Source: Aselliscus stoliczkanus
Lineage: Eukaryota > Chordata > Mammalia > Chiroptera > Hipposideridae
Assembly (NCBI GenBank): GCA_033961575.1
Contig: CM066732.1
Coordinates: forward strand, 69,602,687-69,666,686
Reading direction: 5' to 3'
DNA: 64,000 nucleotides
Part shown: piece after piece, positions 47,086-58,741 of the stretch
Layout of the letters: each line of letters starts with the position of its first letter
Position numbering within the stretch: the first letter of the stretch is position 1
Made by a program: the position numbers and the translations under genes
The notes under the pieces: model-generated
Databases searched by the model: none
The model's input: the letters and a program-made list of their open reading frames with translations, nothing else
Told to the model about the DNA's origin: nothing

Positions 47086-50000
47086 GTCAAGATGATGGAG
47101 TATACGCTGTGCTTGTCTCCTCTCACAACGACATCAACATTATAACTACAGAACTACCATCTCTGGGATCACCTCATGTCTAACTGAACAGAAGCCCTAC
47201 AACTAAGAACATACAGAAGAAACCACCCTGAGACTGGTAGGAGGAGCAGAGATATGGAACAGGTTGGTCCCCATTCCCACATGTGGCAGTTAAAAATTGG
47301 GAGGGATATCTCAGCTGCAGAGGTACCCCAGAGGAGTGAGGGGTCCCAGCCCCACACCAGGATCCCCATGCCAGGATTCCATTGTGGGGAAGAGACATCC
47401 TCACAACTTCTGACTATAAAAACAAGCAGAGATTGTGGCTGAGAAAGGCAGAGTGTGGCTGGAATCCCAGGCTCTCCTCTTACCAAGCCCATAAATGGAA
47501 TGACTAACTCGCTCTGAGCACCAGTGCTGGGGCAGCAGCTCCAATGATGCCAGGGACATGCAGGGAGGAACTGATTTATTTGGCCTCAGGGCAAGGACTA
47601 GAGGGGCAGCTTTCTCCCGAACAGAAATGCTGGCAAAAGGCATTTGTTTCTCTGTTAAATACCTCTCACCTCCAGTGTACAGACAAAGGCAGCCACCATA
47701 TCTGCTTTGCCATCAACTTGGCGATCATGGTTCATCCTGCCATGCTGTCTCATATGGGCCCAACCAAACTACTTCCAGTGGCTTTTCCGTAGAATGCCTT
47801 GTCTTGGCTCATGCTGTGGACTTTCCTAAAATCTCTCAAAGGTTCCCAAATCCCAAACAGCATCAGGTCTTGGTGTTCCCTGTACTTCTTGATGATAGCC
47901 TCAAGCCCAGCCCTAGAAGCAGCTGGTCTTGGTTTGAGGCTTGGCCTCCTCTCCCAAGCACCTCTCACCCAGCATGAGTGTTGACCATCTGCTAATAGCT
48001 TTGTGGCTCATCCAAGCAGGGCACAAGATGTGGTTGAAAATGGCCTGCAGCAGGGATCCCCTGAGGATAGTGACCAGTGGCCAGCTTCTGACAGAACCAA
48101 AGCACCACCTGGCTGCCTCTGCAGATGACACATACAAACTTCAGACTGGGCATGTTCCAAAGCCCTGCTATAGTGAATCCTGCTCCATAAGGTCAGCCCC
48201 TGCACAACAGCTCCTCCATTGTAGTCATGGGCAATCAGCCTGAGAGTCAGTCCCTCACACTGACATGTGAATGGCAACTCAGGCTCAACTACAACCGCAC
48301 AGCACATACAACACACTCACACAAGAGACACACCTGGAACACCCAGCTTAGGTGACCAGGGAGAATGCACTACTGGGCCCCACAAGACACCTAGTACATA
48401 AGGCCACTCTAGTAAGACAGAGAGACATAGCAGCTCTTTCTAATACATAGAAACAAACATAGGGAGGTAGCCAAAAATGGGGACAATGAAACAGATCCAA
48501 AATGAAAGAAGAGAACAAATCTCCAGGGGGGTGAGGGGGTGGGGGTGGAAACTACACAAAATGGAGACAAGCAATCAACCAGATGTAGAGTTTAAAACAT
48601 GATTATAAGGATTTTCTATGATCTTAGGGAGAACTTCAACAATGAGATAAGAAACATAAAAATGGAAATGGAAACATGAAAAAGAACTAGTCAGAAATGA
48701 AGAATACATAAACTGATATGAAGAATATATTAGAGGGCATCAGAAGTAGAGTGGATGAAGCAGAGAATCAAATCAGTGGTTTAAAAGAGAAGGTAGCAGA
48801 AAACACCTAAGCAGAACAGCAAAAAGAAAAAGAATTAAAAAAAAAAAAAAGGATGCTTTAAGGGGCCTATGTGACAACACTAAGCTTACCAACATTCGCA
48901 TTATAGGAGTACCAGAAGGAGAAGAGAGAGAGCAAAGAATTGAAAACCTATTTGAAGAAATAATGATAGGAAACCTTCCTAACCTGACAAAGGAAATAGA
49001 CATACAAGCCCAGGAAGAGTAGAGTCCAAACAAGATGAACCCAAAGAGGCCTACATCAAGACACATCACAATTAAAATGCCAAAGGTTAAAGACAAAGAG
49101 AAAAAACTAAGCAGCATGAGAAAAGCAGTTTGTTACCTACAAGGGAGCTCCCATAAGACTCAGCTAATTTCTTAGCAGAATCTCTGCAGGCCAGAAGGGA
49201 TTGGCAGGAAATAGTCAAGTGATAAAAAGCAAGGACCTACAATCAAGGTTATTCTACTCATCAAAGCTACTATTTAGAATTGAAAGATAGATAAGGAGAA
49301 AGCTGAAGGAGTTCATCACCACTGAACTAGTATTATGAGAAATGACAAAGAGACTTCTTTAAAAAGGAGAAAAAAAACATAAAAATATGAATAATAAAAT
49401 GCAATAACTGCTTATCTATGAACAATTTCCTTTAAATGTAAATGGATTAAATGCAACAATCATAAGACATAAGGTGGCTGAATGCATAAGAAAACAAGGC
49501 CTTTACCTATGATGCCTATAAGAGACTCACTTCTGATGGAAAGACACACAGAGACTGAAAATAAAAGGATGGAAACAGATATTTCATGCAAATGGAATTT
49601 TTATTTTTTTTTAAGCTGGAGTAGCAGTACTTACACCAGACAAAATTAACTTTAAAACATAGGCTATAACAAGAGTCAAAGAAGGGCCCATTAATCTTAA
49701 CCATTTCTAAGTATTTATTCAAAGAAACTCAAAACATTATTTCAGAGAGACATGTGCCTCCATATGTTCATTGCAGCATTGTTTACAATAGCCAAGATAT
49801 GGCAGCAACCTGGGTGTCCATCAATGGATGAATGGAAAGAAGAGGTGGTACATATTACACAGCTATAAACAAATAATAATATCTTGCCATCTGCAACAAT
49901 GTGGATGTAGGGAGAGGGCATTATGCTGAATATAGTAAGTCAGACAGAGAAAGACAAATGTCACACGATTTCACTTATATGTAGAATCTGAAGAACAAAA

Positions 50001-50310
50001 TAAAGGAACAAACAAAATAGAAACAAATTCATAAATACAGAGAACATTTTGAGGGTTTCCAGACAAGAGGGAAGTTGGGGGGATGGGTGAAATGGTGAAT
50101 GGATTAAGATGTACAAATTGGTAGTTAGAAAATAGTTATGGGGGTGTGAATTATAGCTTAAGAAATATAGTCAAGAACACTAATAACTATGTATGATGTC
50201 AGATGGATAGATTTATTGGGGTGGTCACCTCATTAGTTATACAAATGTCTAATCATTATGTTGCATACTTGAAACTAATACAATATTGTCAACTGTAATT
50301 GAAAAGTTAA
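47086..50310 (+). mobile_element. L1 with 5' UTR and ORF1 but most of ORF2 deleted
   Basis: The element starts TCAAGATGATGGAGTATACG, the L1 5' end. A GC-richer 5' UTR runs to about 48560, and an ORF1 remnant (48580-49370) follows. The start of ORF2 with endonuclease-coding sequence (49430-49690) has landmarks TGTAAATGGATTAAATGCAA, AAGAGACTCACTTCTGATGG and ACAGATATTTCATGCAAATG. At about 49690-49740 it jumps to the last few hundred bp of ORF2 (GTGCCTCCATATGTTCATTG, GGCAGCAACCTGGGTGTCC), then a full 3' UTR ending AATATTGTCAACTGTAATTG and an A-rich tail. Reverse transcriptase is absent, so it cannot be autonomous. Confidence 0.85.
48580..49370 (+). pseudogene. L1 ORF1 remnant (RNA-binding protein)
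   Basis: L1 ORF1p is a nucleic-acid-binding chaperone with a coiled coil, an RRM and a C-terminal domain. Fragments of the RRM region can be read on the plus strand: NIRIIGVPEGEE near 48895 and FEEIMIGNLPNLTKEID near 48952. The C-terminal part KLKEFITTELVL is near 49300. The frame is broken by stops and shifts, including one after the coiled-coil part (about 48830) and one near 49020. The poly-A run at about 48838-48850 lies close to the first break. Confidence 0.75.
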
Positions 50311-50314
50311 AAAC

Positions 50315-50440
50315 AAAACAAAACTGTTAAATCAAAAAGTATTTCAAGATAGCCACATCAGAACATTAAACCAAGCATGAAGTTCCTTTCAGTGTGGGGT
50401 CTAGATTACTGTACAGATCACACACTTATAAAAACAGTGC
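50315..50440 (+). mobile_element. Unnamed old repeat, right part
   Basis: TATTTCAAGATAGCCACATC, AGAACATTAAACCAAGCATG and AAGTTCC appear to continue the repeat begun at 46985. The L1 at 47086-50310 would then have landed inside it. Confidence 0.35.
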
Positions 50441-50449
50441 TAATAAGCC

Positions 50450-51600
50450 AGTGTTGGGGAATAAGATAGAATATACTAAAAATATTCAATCCAATAGAAG
50501 TTGTGAAGAAAGCTAAGAACAAAAATAAGACAGAACAAATAGGAAACCAAAGGCAATGTGGTTGATACAAACTGAACCAATCAATAATTATATCATATGC
50601 AAATGGCCTAAGCCCTTCAATGTTTGAAATTCAAGAAACTCTGAATCAGGCAAATCCAACCCTCCTGCATAAAAATTACATTTTAAAGTTTCAACACAGA
50701 TAGGCAAAGCATAAGTACTTAGAGAAAATAAATATGAGACAAAGTAGATTGAAAAAGAAAAAATATATATTAACTGGCACTCTTCAAACTTATGGAAAAT
50801 TTATCAAGGAGACATAACAATCGGAAATGCAAATTTTCCTAATAGCAGTGCTTTAAAATGCATGAAGTGAGGGCCAGCCGAGTGGTGCGTTGGTAAAGAG
50901 CTGGCTTGGGAGGCTAGCAGCCCCGGTTCGGATCCCACATATGAGGGCCAGTGACACTGCCCTCTACAGCTAAGGTGGTCAACAACAGCTCCACCTGGAG
51001 CTGGGCTGCTTGAGTCCCCGGGATGGCATAGCTTCAGCCCCTGCTGCAGTGGGCTGCCATAGACTACAGTGAGTGGCCGGCAGCCAGCGTGAGCGGCCAA
51101 GAGCCATAGTGAGCAGCCATCCAGAGGCCAGAGACCAATCGCCCTCACCCGAGAAGAGCGCAATGATGATAGCAACATGGGCCAGTGAAGCAACATTCTC
51201 CACAACTAGACTGAAGAATAAAAGGACAGCTACTTGTCTGTTCCCCTTCCCCAATTCCCCAATAAAATCTTAAAACAAAAAACAAACAAACAAACAAACA
51301 AAAATACCCCCAAAATACATGAAGTGAAACCTGACAGTTCTGCAAAGAAAAATACATATACACAATTATAGTTAGAGATTATACCACTCCTCTTTCAGTA
51401 ATTAATAAAAATGTTGACAGAAAATCAGCAAAGATATAGGAGATTGGAATAACACTATCAAACAATGTTACCTAATTGATATTTATAGAAAACCTCAACC
51501 TAAAATAGCAGAGTAAAATTATTTTCAAGTTGTTATGAAATATTCACCTAGACAAATCATAGGCTGGGGAGTACATGAAGCCTCAATAAATTGGGAGTAC
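50450..51600 (+). mobile_element. Older L1 ORF2 endonuclease segment, split by a SINE
   Basis: The left part ends GGAGACATAACAATCGGAAA, TGCAAATTTTCCTAATAGCA. The right part continues CATGAAGTGAAACCTGACAG, CACAATTATAGTTAGAGATT, TGTTACCTAATTGATATTTA, AAAATTATTTTCAAG. This is the L1 endonuclease coding region in sense. Stops are frequent, and divergence is higher than in the 56-61 kb copy. Confidence 0.75.
50871..51311 (+). mobile_element. Long-form SINE, third copy
   Basis: It shows the same architecture as 7997-8438: GGGCCAGCCGAGTGGTGCG, B box GGTTCGGATCCC, GC-rich body with GGCCGGCAGCCAGCGTGAG, and CCCAATAAAATCTTA plus an AAAC tail. The near-perfect 16-bp duplication AAAATGCATGAAGTGA / AAAATACATGAAGTGA lies at 50855-50870 and 51312-51327, inside an L1 endonuclease segment. 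Confidence 0.92.
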
Positions 51601-51604
51601 TGAG

Positions 51605-53225
51605 GTGAGTGATGTCCTTCCCACATATCCACCCTCAACAATAATAATTTGGCATCTATCCACAGATGGAACTGCCTTTCTGGGATCCTGTAGGAGGCTG
51701 TGAAAGCTGGGCCTGAGCCAAGACCAAGGAGAGCCATTATAAGAAGGCAGGCTTGCCCCCAGGCAGATGATTTGAAACTGTGGTGTTAGCGATAGACACA
51801 GGAACAGTTCAATACCCCTGAGAACTTGACCACAGCCGTGCTTGTCTTTGGGTCTGTCATCAGCACCATATAAAAGAGATTCCCCAAGGAGTCATGGCCA
51901 CTTGTGCATGAGATAATAGACATACAGACTTCTGTCCCAGGTGTGGACCCTGCAGTGGCTTGGGAACCAATTCAGCCCCTCTCCAATGCAGTCTGAAAAA
52001 CCTCTGTAGATAAGCCTACTAAACTTGGTCAGAGTATAGATTCTGAAAAGTCCCTATAACTGGGATCCAGCCCATCCCAGTCACAATTGGCAAACAGTAT
52101 TACTGGCATGGGATTCCTGCAGGAGACATTCCCACCTGCACCGATGGAGATCCTGAAAGGGCACTGTGTTAGGCAGCAGCAGTCTGTGAGTTGGCCTGCT
52201 GACACAGGGACCAGGCAAGAGAGACTCCCTTCTGTGCCCCAGAGATCCTAAAAAGGCCTTATGTGCAGCTCTAGTTTCTTCACACTCCAGTCTGCCAGCA
52301 GTCCTGAGGTTCTAAAGTCCCAGCAGGAGACATTCCTGCCTGCAACCCCAAAGATTAAGAAAAGGACTATACTAGGCTTTAATCCCTCCCAACCATAGTC
52401 CATGAGAAGTCCTGCTGGCACAGGAACACACCAAGAGTCACTCCCATCTGCATCCTGGAGATTTTGAAGTGTCCTCTATTTGGCTTCAACACCATCACAG
52501 CTACAGTCTGCCAGCAGACCAGAAAGCCCAAATATCTAGCCATGCTCTTAGAGATCATGCTTCTAGAGATCCTGATAGGGCATCTTCTTGGCACCAACCA
52601 TTCTCAGCCATGCTCCATGAGCAGTACTGCTGGCCCAGGGAACCAGTGGGAGATACTCCAGTCCACACAGTTCTAACCCCTCTTCCCAGCCACAGTCCAT
52701 AAGTAGTCCTGCCAGCACAGGGATCTGGTGAAAGACACTCATATCTGTGCCTCAGGTATCTTGAAAGGTCTGGATATTCAGCTGCCTCCCCTCCAGCCAT
52801 CAGGGACTAGTTCAACACACCCAGGGACCTGGCAGGAAACACATTCTTCATGCTTCCAGAGCCAGGTGTGCAGATCTGTCTTGACTATGGAACCTAAAAT
52901 AGTCCTAGGGCTCAGTTCCAGCCCCTCCCAGCTACAGTGCAGGGCTAGTCCTACCCACCAAGAGACCTATCTAGTGACAAGCCAGCAGCTTTCCTAGTGA
53001 CCTGGCAGAATCCACACTGCTGTGAACCTGGCAATAGGCCCACTCATCAAGGACTCAACTGTGAACCCTGAAGTCGACGCTGTCCCATGTCACCTTACTG
53101 AACAAGGTACTAGAAGCAGTTCCATCCACCAAGGGAACAGATAGGATACCAGATCCAATTGAGCTTCTGAGAACAAGCCTGCCAACCATGGACCCCACTG
53201 CAGACACTGCAAAACCCTACTCCTT
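51605..53225 (+). repeat. GC-richer block with degenerate ~95-110 bp tandem units
   Basis: Anchors of the type GAGATCCTGAAAAGG recur at about 52037, 52147, 52242, 52351, 52458, 52566 and 52755, that is, every 95-110 bp or twice that. Each is followed by a variant of CCACAGTCTGCCAGCAGTCC, GCTGGCACAGGGACC and AGGAGACACTCCCATCTGC. The units are strongly diverged. The block starts where the older L1 sequence loses similarity and ends abruptly at L1 ORF2 sequence. It could be the tandem promoter-like 5' UTR of an L1 or an unrelated old minisatellite; I cannot decide. Open frames in it are not gene-like. Confidence 0.6.
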
Positions 53226-55140
53226 TTTTTGAAGAGATAAATAAAATTGGCAAACCTTTAGACAGGCTACCAAGATAAAAAGAGAGAAGACTAAAACAAA
53301 CAATATTATAAATAAAAGAGGGGACATTTCAACTACACCACAGAAATATAAAAGATCACCTACAATGGGAGAAAAATGGGCTCTTTAATAAATGGAAGTG
53401 GGAAAAGTGGAGAGCCTCACAAAAAAACACTGAAACTGGACCACTATCTTATACCATACATTAAAATTAATTCAAAATGGTTTAAAGGCTTGAATGTAAG
53501 ACTTGAAACCATAAAATTATTAGAAGAAAACATCAGCAATAGGCTCCTTAACATTGGTTTTGGTGCTGATATTTTGGATCTGACACCAAAAGCAGAGGGA
53601 GACAACAAAAGCAAAAATAAACAAGTAGGACTACAACAAATTATTATAAGAAGCTCTGCACAGCATATGAAACTTTTCATCTCATAAACAAAATGAAAAG
53701 TCAATATATAGAAAGGGAGAAAATATATACAAATTGTATATCTAATAAGAAGTTAATATCTAAAAAATATATATAAAAAAACTCATATAACTCGATACCA
53801 AAAAGAACACATGATACTATTAAAAAATGGGCAGCATGTCGGAATAGACATTTTTCCAATGAAGACATACAAAAGGCCAACAGATATATGAAAAAGAAAT
53901 GCTCAATATCATTAATTATTAGAGAAATGCACAACAAAACCAGGAGACATCAGCTTACACCTAATAGAATGGTTATTATCAAAAACACAAGAGGGTGGGC
54001 CAAGTGACTTAGTTGGTTAAGAGTTGGCTTAGAGAACAAGCTCTGAGCAACAGGGCCTTTGGTTCAATTCCCCCATGGGCCAGTGATGCTGCACCCGAGC
54101 TGAGCTGTCACTGAGCTGCCGATAGGTGGCAGGATCGCTCAGCTGGTGTAACAACAAGATTGCCTGTTCAATGGTGGGCTATGCCCACCTGCAACTAAGA
54201 CTGAACTCAGCATCTTGAGCTGAGCTGCTTCCCCCCTTTGGCACAGTGGATAGGGTGGGAGTTCTTAACAACAAGGCTGTTGGTTCAATTTCCGCATGGG
54301 ATGTTGGCTATGCCCACTCTCAACTGAGACTGAACTCAGCATCTTGAGCTGAGCTGCCGCCCGGATGGCTCAGTGGATAGAGCATGTGCTCTTAACAACA
54401 AGGCTGCTGGTTCAACTCCCGCATGGGACGGTGGCTATGCCCACCTGCAACTAAGATTGAACACAGCATCTTTAGCTTAGAGGCCACGAGCTGTCGACAG
54501 GAAGCCAGATCGCAACTGGCACCCTCCACAACGAAGATTGAAGAACAACAACTTGGCCGGTCCCTTTCCCCAATTCCTCAACACTGTTCCCCTCCCCCAA
54601 TTCCCCCAAAAATATTTATATATAAAAAAAGTCTATGTCTTCAACAACGTTTAAAAAAAATAGACAAGAAATAACAAGTATTGTTGAGGAGGTAGAGAAA
54701 AGAGAAGCCTCTACACTACACGGTCCAGCCACTATAGAAAACAAGATGAAGGTTTCTTAAAAAATTAAAATTAGGCTACCACATGATTTAGCAATTCCAC
54801 TCTGTTATTTATCTGAAGAAAACAAAACACTAACTAGAAAAGATATATGTTCATTGCAGCATTATTTATAAAAACCAAGATATGAAAACAACCTAAGTGT
54901 CCAATGACTGAATAAATAAATAAAATCTACACACAAACTGGAATATAATTTAGTCATAAAAAATAAATCTTGCTATTTTGACATAGATGGATCTTGAGGG
55001 CATTATACTAAGAAATAAGTCAGAGATAGAAAGACAAACACTGTATGAACTCACTTGTGGAAAATAACAGAAAGCAAGAGCTTAAAAAATGAAAAATATT
55101 AGAAGAATTTATTGTATATAAATCTTACCTTAATAAAGGT
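53226..55140 (+). mobile_element. L1 ORF2 downstream half and 3' end, internally deleted
   Basis: It opens at GAAGAGATAAATAAAATTGG and CAAACCTTTAGACAGGCTAC, the ORF2 linker between endonuclease and RT. Near 53360 it jumps to the post-RT region (GGGAGAAAAATGGGCTCTTT, AATAAATGGAAGTGGGAAAA), so the RT core is missing. It continues through ORF2 end landmarks (ATATGTTCATTGCAGCATTA) to a 3' end near 55140 at CTTACCTTAATAAAGG. A 0.6-kb composite SINE interrupts it. Confidence 0.78.
53999..54640 (+). mobile_element. Composite SINE with four tandem tRNA-like heads
   Basis: Four VES-like heads follow one another. Head 1 has B box GGTTCAATTCCCCCATGGGC at 54061. Head 2 is shortened, with TGTTCAATGG at 54165. 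Head 3 has GGTTCAATTTCCGCATGGGA at 54282. Head 4 has GGTTCAACTCCCGCATGGGA at 54409. Heads 3 and 4 lie 127 bp apart. Linkers repeat ACTGAACTCAGCATCTTGAG and CTGAGCTGC. After head 4 comes a tail with TCCCTTTCCCCAATTCC and CTGTTCCCCTCCCCCAATTC, like the long GGCCGGCC SINEs. It interrupts L1 ORF2. A poorly conserved duplication, AAACACAAGAG / AAATAGACAAGAA, may flank it. Confidence 0.78.
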
Positions 55141-55146
55141 ATTTTT

Positions 55147-55321
55147 TTAAAAACTTTATTGGGAAACAGTGTGTTTTTTGCAGGACCCATCAGCTCCAAG
55201 TCAAGTCATTGTTTTCAATCTAGTTGTGGAGGGCACAGCTCATTGGCCCATGTGGGAATTGAACCGGCAACACTGGTGTTATGAGCCTAAGCTCTAACAG
55301 CCTAGGCCAACCAGCCGTCCC
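55147..55321 (-). mobile_element. VES SINE, reversed
   Basis: Reading leftwards it has the head, the anticodon-like region TTAGAGCTTAGGCTCATAAC, the B box GGTTCAATTCCCACATGGGC, TTGACTTGGAGCTGATGGGT and an A-rich tail, as in VES elements. The imperfect duplication AATAAAGGTATTTTT / AATAAAGGTAATTTTT is at about 55132-55146 and 55322-55337. It landed at the very 3' end of the L1. Confidence 0.87.
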
Positions 55322-55339
55322 AATAAAGGTAATTTTTAA

Positions 55340-56119
55340 AGGTATGAATGTATTCTAGTTAAAGAGGTTCTTAAAGAGAAATTATAGTCTGACATTTAGT
55401 TTCAAAGGAAAATAAAGTCCTTATGAGTTTAAAATAAACCTGTTAGCACTGTCACTTTACTTTTCTCAACAGAGTTTAGACAGGAGATGGAAAAAAAGGG
55501 TTTTAAAGTTTTTGTATACTGAGTGGATTTATATCATTTATATACTATTGGAGCTTGAACTGTACTTTAATATTTCAGATAATGAGTTAGTCATTGTACA
55601 GATGGTTTCTACATTATAGCTTGAGCGAATAGTCTCAATTTCCTCTAACAAGAATGTAATGTCTATAGCATAGATGGAAAAACCTATATTTCATAGGCTA
55701 TCAAACCGTACATTTTATAAGAAACATAGTTTCATAGGAAAATGCATGGGAAAAGCAAATGCAAAAATTTACGTTTACAGTGACAAGGTACAGAATGTAT
55801 GTTGGTATAGTAAATATGGGAATTCATTAATCATATTCCCCTAGAGTTTTCTCTTTGACTCTTTATAGTAACTGATTTATTAATAGTCTTCAACAGTTGG
55901 CTTTCTTATCTTTATGACAATGTTAATAATGGTTAATCCAGTCTTCAGTATTCTCAAAAGTACTGTGTCAACAAATTTCTTTATCTTCATGGTTTCCAAT
56001 TAATTCCATTGTGGTATATGAGCTCTGCCTTATGTATTACATATTGAAATGAAATTAAAGCTTTATGTATTTCTAATATTTCCATATTTAGTTTAGCTGA
56101 CTACAGCTATCATTAACAG
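55340..56119. other. AT-rich spacer
   Basis: No recognisable gene or repeat lies between two L1 copies. Confidence 0.4.
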
Positions 56120-56639
56120 TTAAAGTATATTAAACCAGTTTCCACAGCACCAGAACCCACTGGAGTAGATCCCGGTCTATGGGGTAAACAGCACATATAG
56201 CAGCCCATAAGCAGCAAACATGGCTAAACACCATAGTCAGCCTGAGGTTCAATCCCACCCACAAACATGCCAATAGTAACCAAGGCTCAGCTATCATAGG
56301 AAGGCACAGATAACCCATAAAAGGATACTCCTGAATCACCTGGTGCGTGTGACCAGGGAAACTCTACCAGGGCCCCACAGGGCACCTACTATATAAGGTC
56401 ACCCTGCCAAGACTGGGAAATGTAGCAGATCTAACTAATACATTGAAACAAACATAGAGAGGCAGCCAAAATGAGGAAACCAAGAAATCCCAAATAAAAG
56501 AACAGGAGAAAACTCCAGAAAAAGAACTAAACAAAATGGAGACAAGCAGCCTACCAAATACACAATTCAAAACAATGGTTATAAGGTTGATCAAGGAACT
56601 TAGTGAGAACTTCAACAGAGAGATAGCAAGCAGATAAAA

Positions 56640-57355
56640 TGACACAGAAACCATAAAAAAGAACTAGTCACAAATGAAGAATACAATAACTGAAATGAAG
56701 AATGCACTACAAGGAATCCCCAGCAAACTAAATGAAGCAGAAGATTGAATCAGCAATTTGGAAGACAGGGTAGCAGAAAACATCCAACCAGAATATCAAA
56801 AAGAAAAAGGATTTTTAAAATATGAGGATAGCTCAAGGAGCCTAAGCAACAACATCAACCATACCAACATTCACATCACAGGGCTATGAGAAAAGAAGAG
56901 AAAAGCAAAGGATTAAGAATCTATCTGAAGAAATAATGACTGAAAATGTTCTGAAACAGGTAAAGGAAATAGACAGACAAGCCCAGAAATCATAAACAGT
57001 CCCAAACAAGATGAACCCAAACAGGCCCACACCAATACACATTATAATTAAAATGGCAAAGTTTAAAGACATAGAGAGAATCCTAAAAGCAACAAGGGAA
57101 AACCAGCTAGTTACCTACAAAGATGGTCCCATAAGACAGACAGATGGTTTCTCAACAGAAACTTTGCAGGCCTGAAGGGATTGGCACAACATATTCAAAG
57201 TGATGAAAAGCAAAGACCTGCAACTAAGAGTACTCTACCCAGCAAGGTTATCTTTTAAAATTGAAGAAGACAGAAATTCCCAGACAAGAAAAAACTGAAG
57301 GAGTTCATCACAACTGAACCAGTATTACAAGAAATGTTAAAGGGACTTCTTTAAG
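56640..57355 (+). pseudogene. L1 ORF1 remnant
   Basis: The coiled-coil part (SKLNEAED then SNLEDRVAEN near 56725-56785), an RRM part (near 56935-57110) and the C-terminal part ending ITTEPVLQEMLKGLL at 57355 are recognisable. In-frame stops occur near 56746, 56887 and 56990. The C-terminal end is the best preserved and ends at the natural stop position. Confidence 0.75.
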
Positions 57356-57429
57356 AAAAAAAGGGAGGAGAAAAAAGAACATAAATATGAATAGTAAAAT
57401 GGCAATAAGTATACCTATCAATAATCACT

Positions 57430-58740
57430 TTAAATGGAAATGGGTTAAATGCTTAATCAAAAGACATGGGGTGGGCTGAATGGATAAGAAAACAAGACCT
57501 ATACATATGCTATCTACAAGAGACTCACTTAAGATCAAACAACAGATACAGACTGAAAGTAAAGGGATAGAAAAAGATACTTCATTCAAATGGAAATGAA
57601 AATAAAACTGGGGTAGCTATATTCATATTAGACAAAACAGACTGAAAAACAAAGAGAAAAATAGGGACATTGTATAATGATAAAGAGATCAATCCAACAA
57701 GCGGCATAACCCTTGTAAACATTTATGTACCCAATAGAGAACCACCTAAATATATAAAACAAATACTGAATAACATAAAAGGAGAGATCGACAATAATGC
57801 AGTCATAGTAGGCGACTTTAACCCATTGATAACAATGGATAGATCTTCTGAATAGAAAATCAAGGAAATAGTGGCCTAAATGAACCACTAGACAAGATGC
57901 ATTTAACTGATATTTTAGACCATTTCACCCCAAAGCATCAGAATATGCATTATTTTCAAGTGCACATTTTCGAAGCTAGACCACATGTTAGGTATAAAAC
58001 AAGTCTCAATAAATCTAAGAAGACTGAAATCATATCAAGTGTCTTCTCTGACCACATGGTATGAAACTAGAAATCAATTACAAGAAAAAGAAACTGTAAA
58101 CACACAAACACACGGAAGCTAAATAACATACTACTAAACAACAAATAGGTCAACGATGAGATGAAGGAAGAATCAAAAGATACCATGCGACAAATGAAAA
58201 TTAAAGGCAATTACCCAAAAGCTATGGGACACAGTGAAAGCAGTAGGAAGGGGAATTTATTGCAATAGAGGCCTACCTCTAGAAACAAACAAAAAAAACC
58301 TCAAATAAACAATATAACCTTATATATAATGGAACTAGAAAAGAAAGCAAACAAAACCCAAAGAGAGCAGAAAGAAGAAAATAATAAAGATCAAAGCAGA
58401 AATAAACAAAACAGAGTCTAAAAAAATACAAAAGATCAATGAAACCAAGAGCTTGTTCTTTCAACAGATAACCAAAATTGATAAATCTTTAACCAGACTC
58501 ATCAAGAAAAAAAGAGAGAGGACTCAAATTAATAAAATCAGAAATGAAAGAGAAGTGATCATTGACACCACAAATATGAAAAGAGGTTAGAAACAATCAT
58601 ACAAAACAAATTATATCATCTGTAATAAATGGACAAATTCCTAGAAACTACAAGCTTCCAAGACTGAGTCAAGAACAAACAGATAAGCTGAATCAATTGA
58701 TTACCATTAATAAAATTGAATCAGTAATCAAAAAATTCCC
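57430..58740 (+). pseudogene. L1 ORF2 endonuclease and linker remnant
   Basis: ORF2 begins with an apurinic-type endonuclease that nicks target DNA. The YLQETHLRS-type motif (57517-57543) and a short stretch with VGDFNPLITMDRSSE (57811-57855) mark the fold. An in-frame stop follows at 57853 and several more up to 58300. The sequence reaches the linker before RT (AGATCAATGAAACCAAGAGC) and is then cut by foreign sequence. The upstream sequence TTAAATGGAAATGGGTTAAA matches the other L1 copies. Confidence 0.75.
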
Positions 58741-58741
58741 A

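Noticed and set aside
47558..47977. 139-codon plus-strand open frame, the longest in the window
   Set aside because: It lies in the GC-richer L1 5' UTR and has no recognisable domain. Overlapping frames exist on both strands, as expected from low stop density.
50804..51205. 133-codon minus-strand open frame
   Set aside because: It lies almost wholly inside the long SINE at 50871-51311. Similar frames appear in the other long SINE copies because of their GC-rich, repeat-like body.
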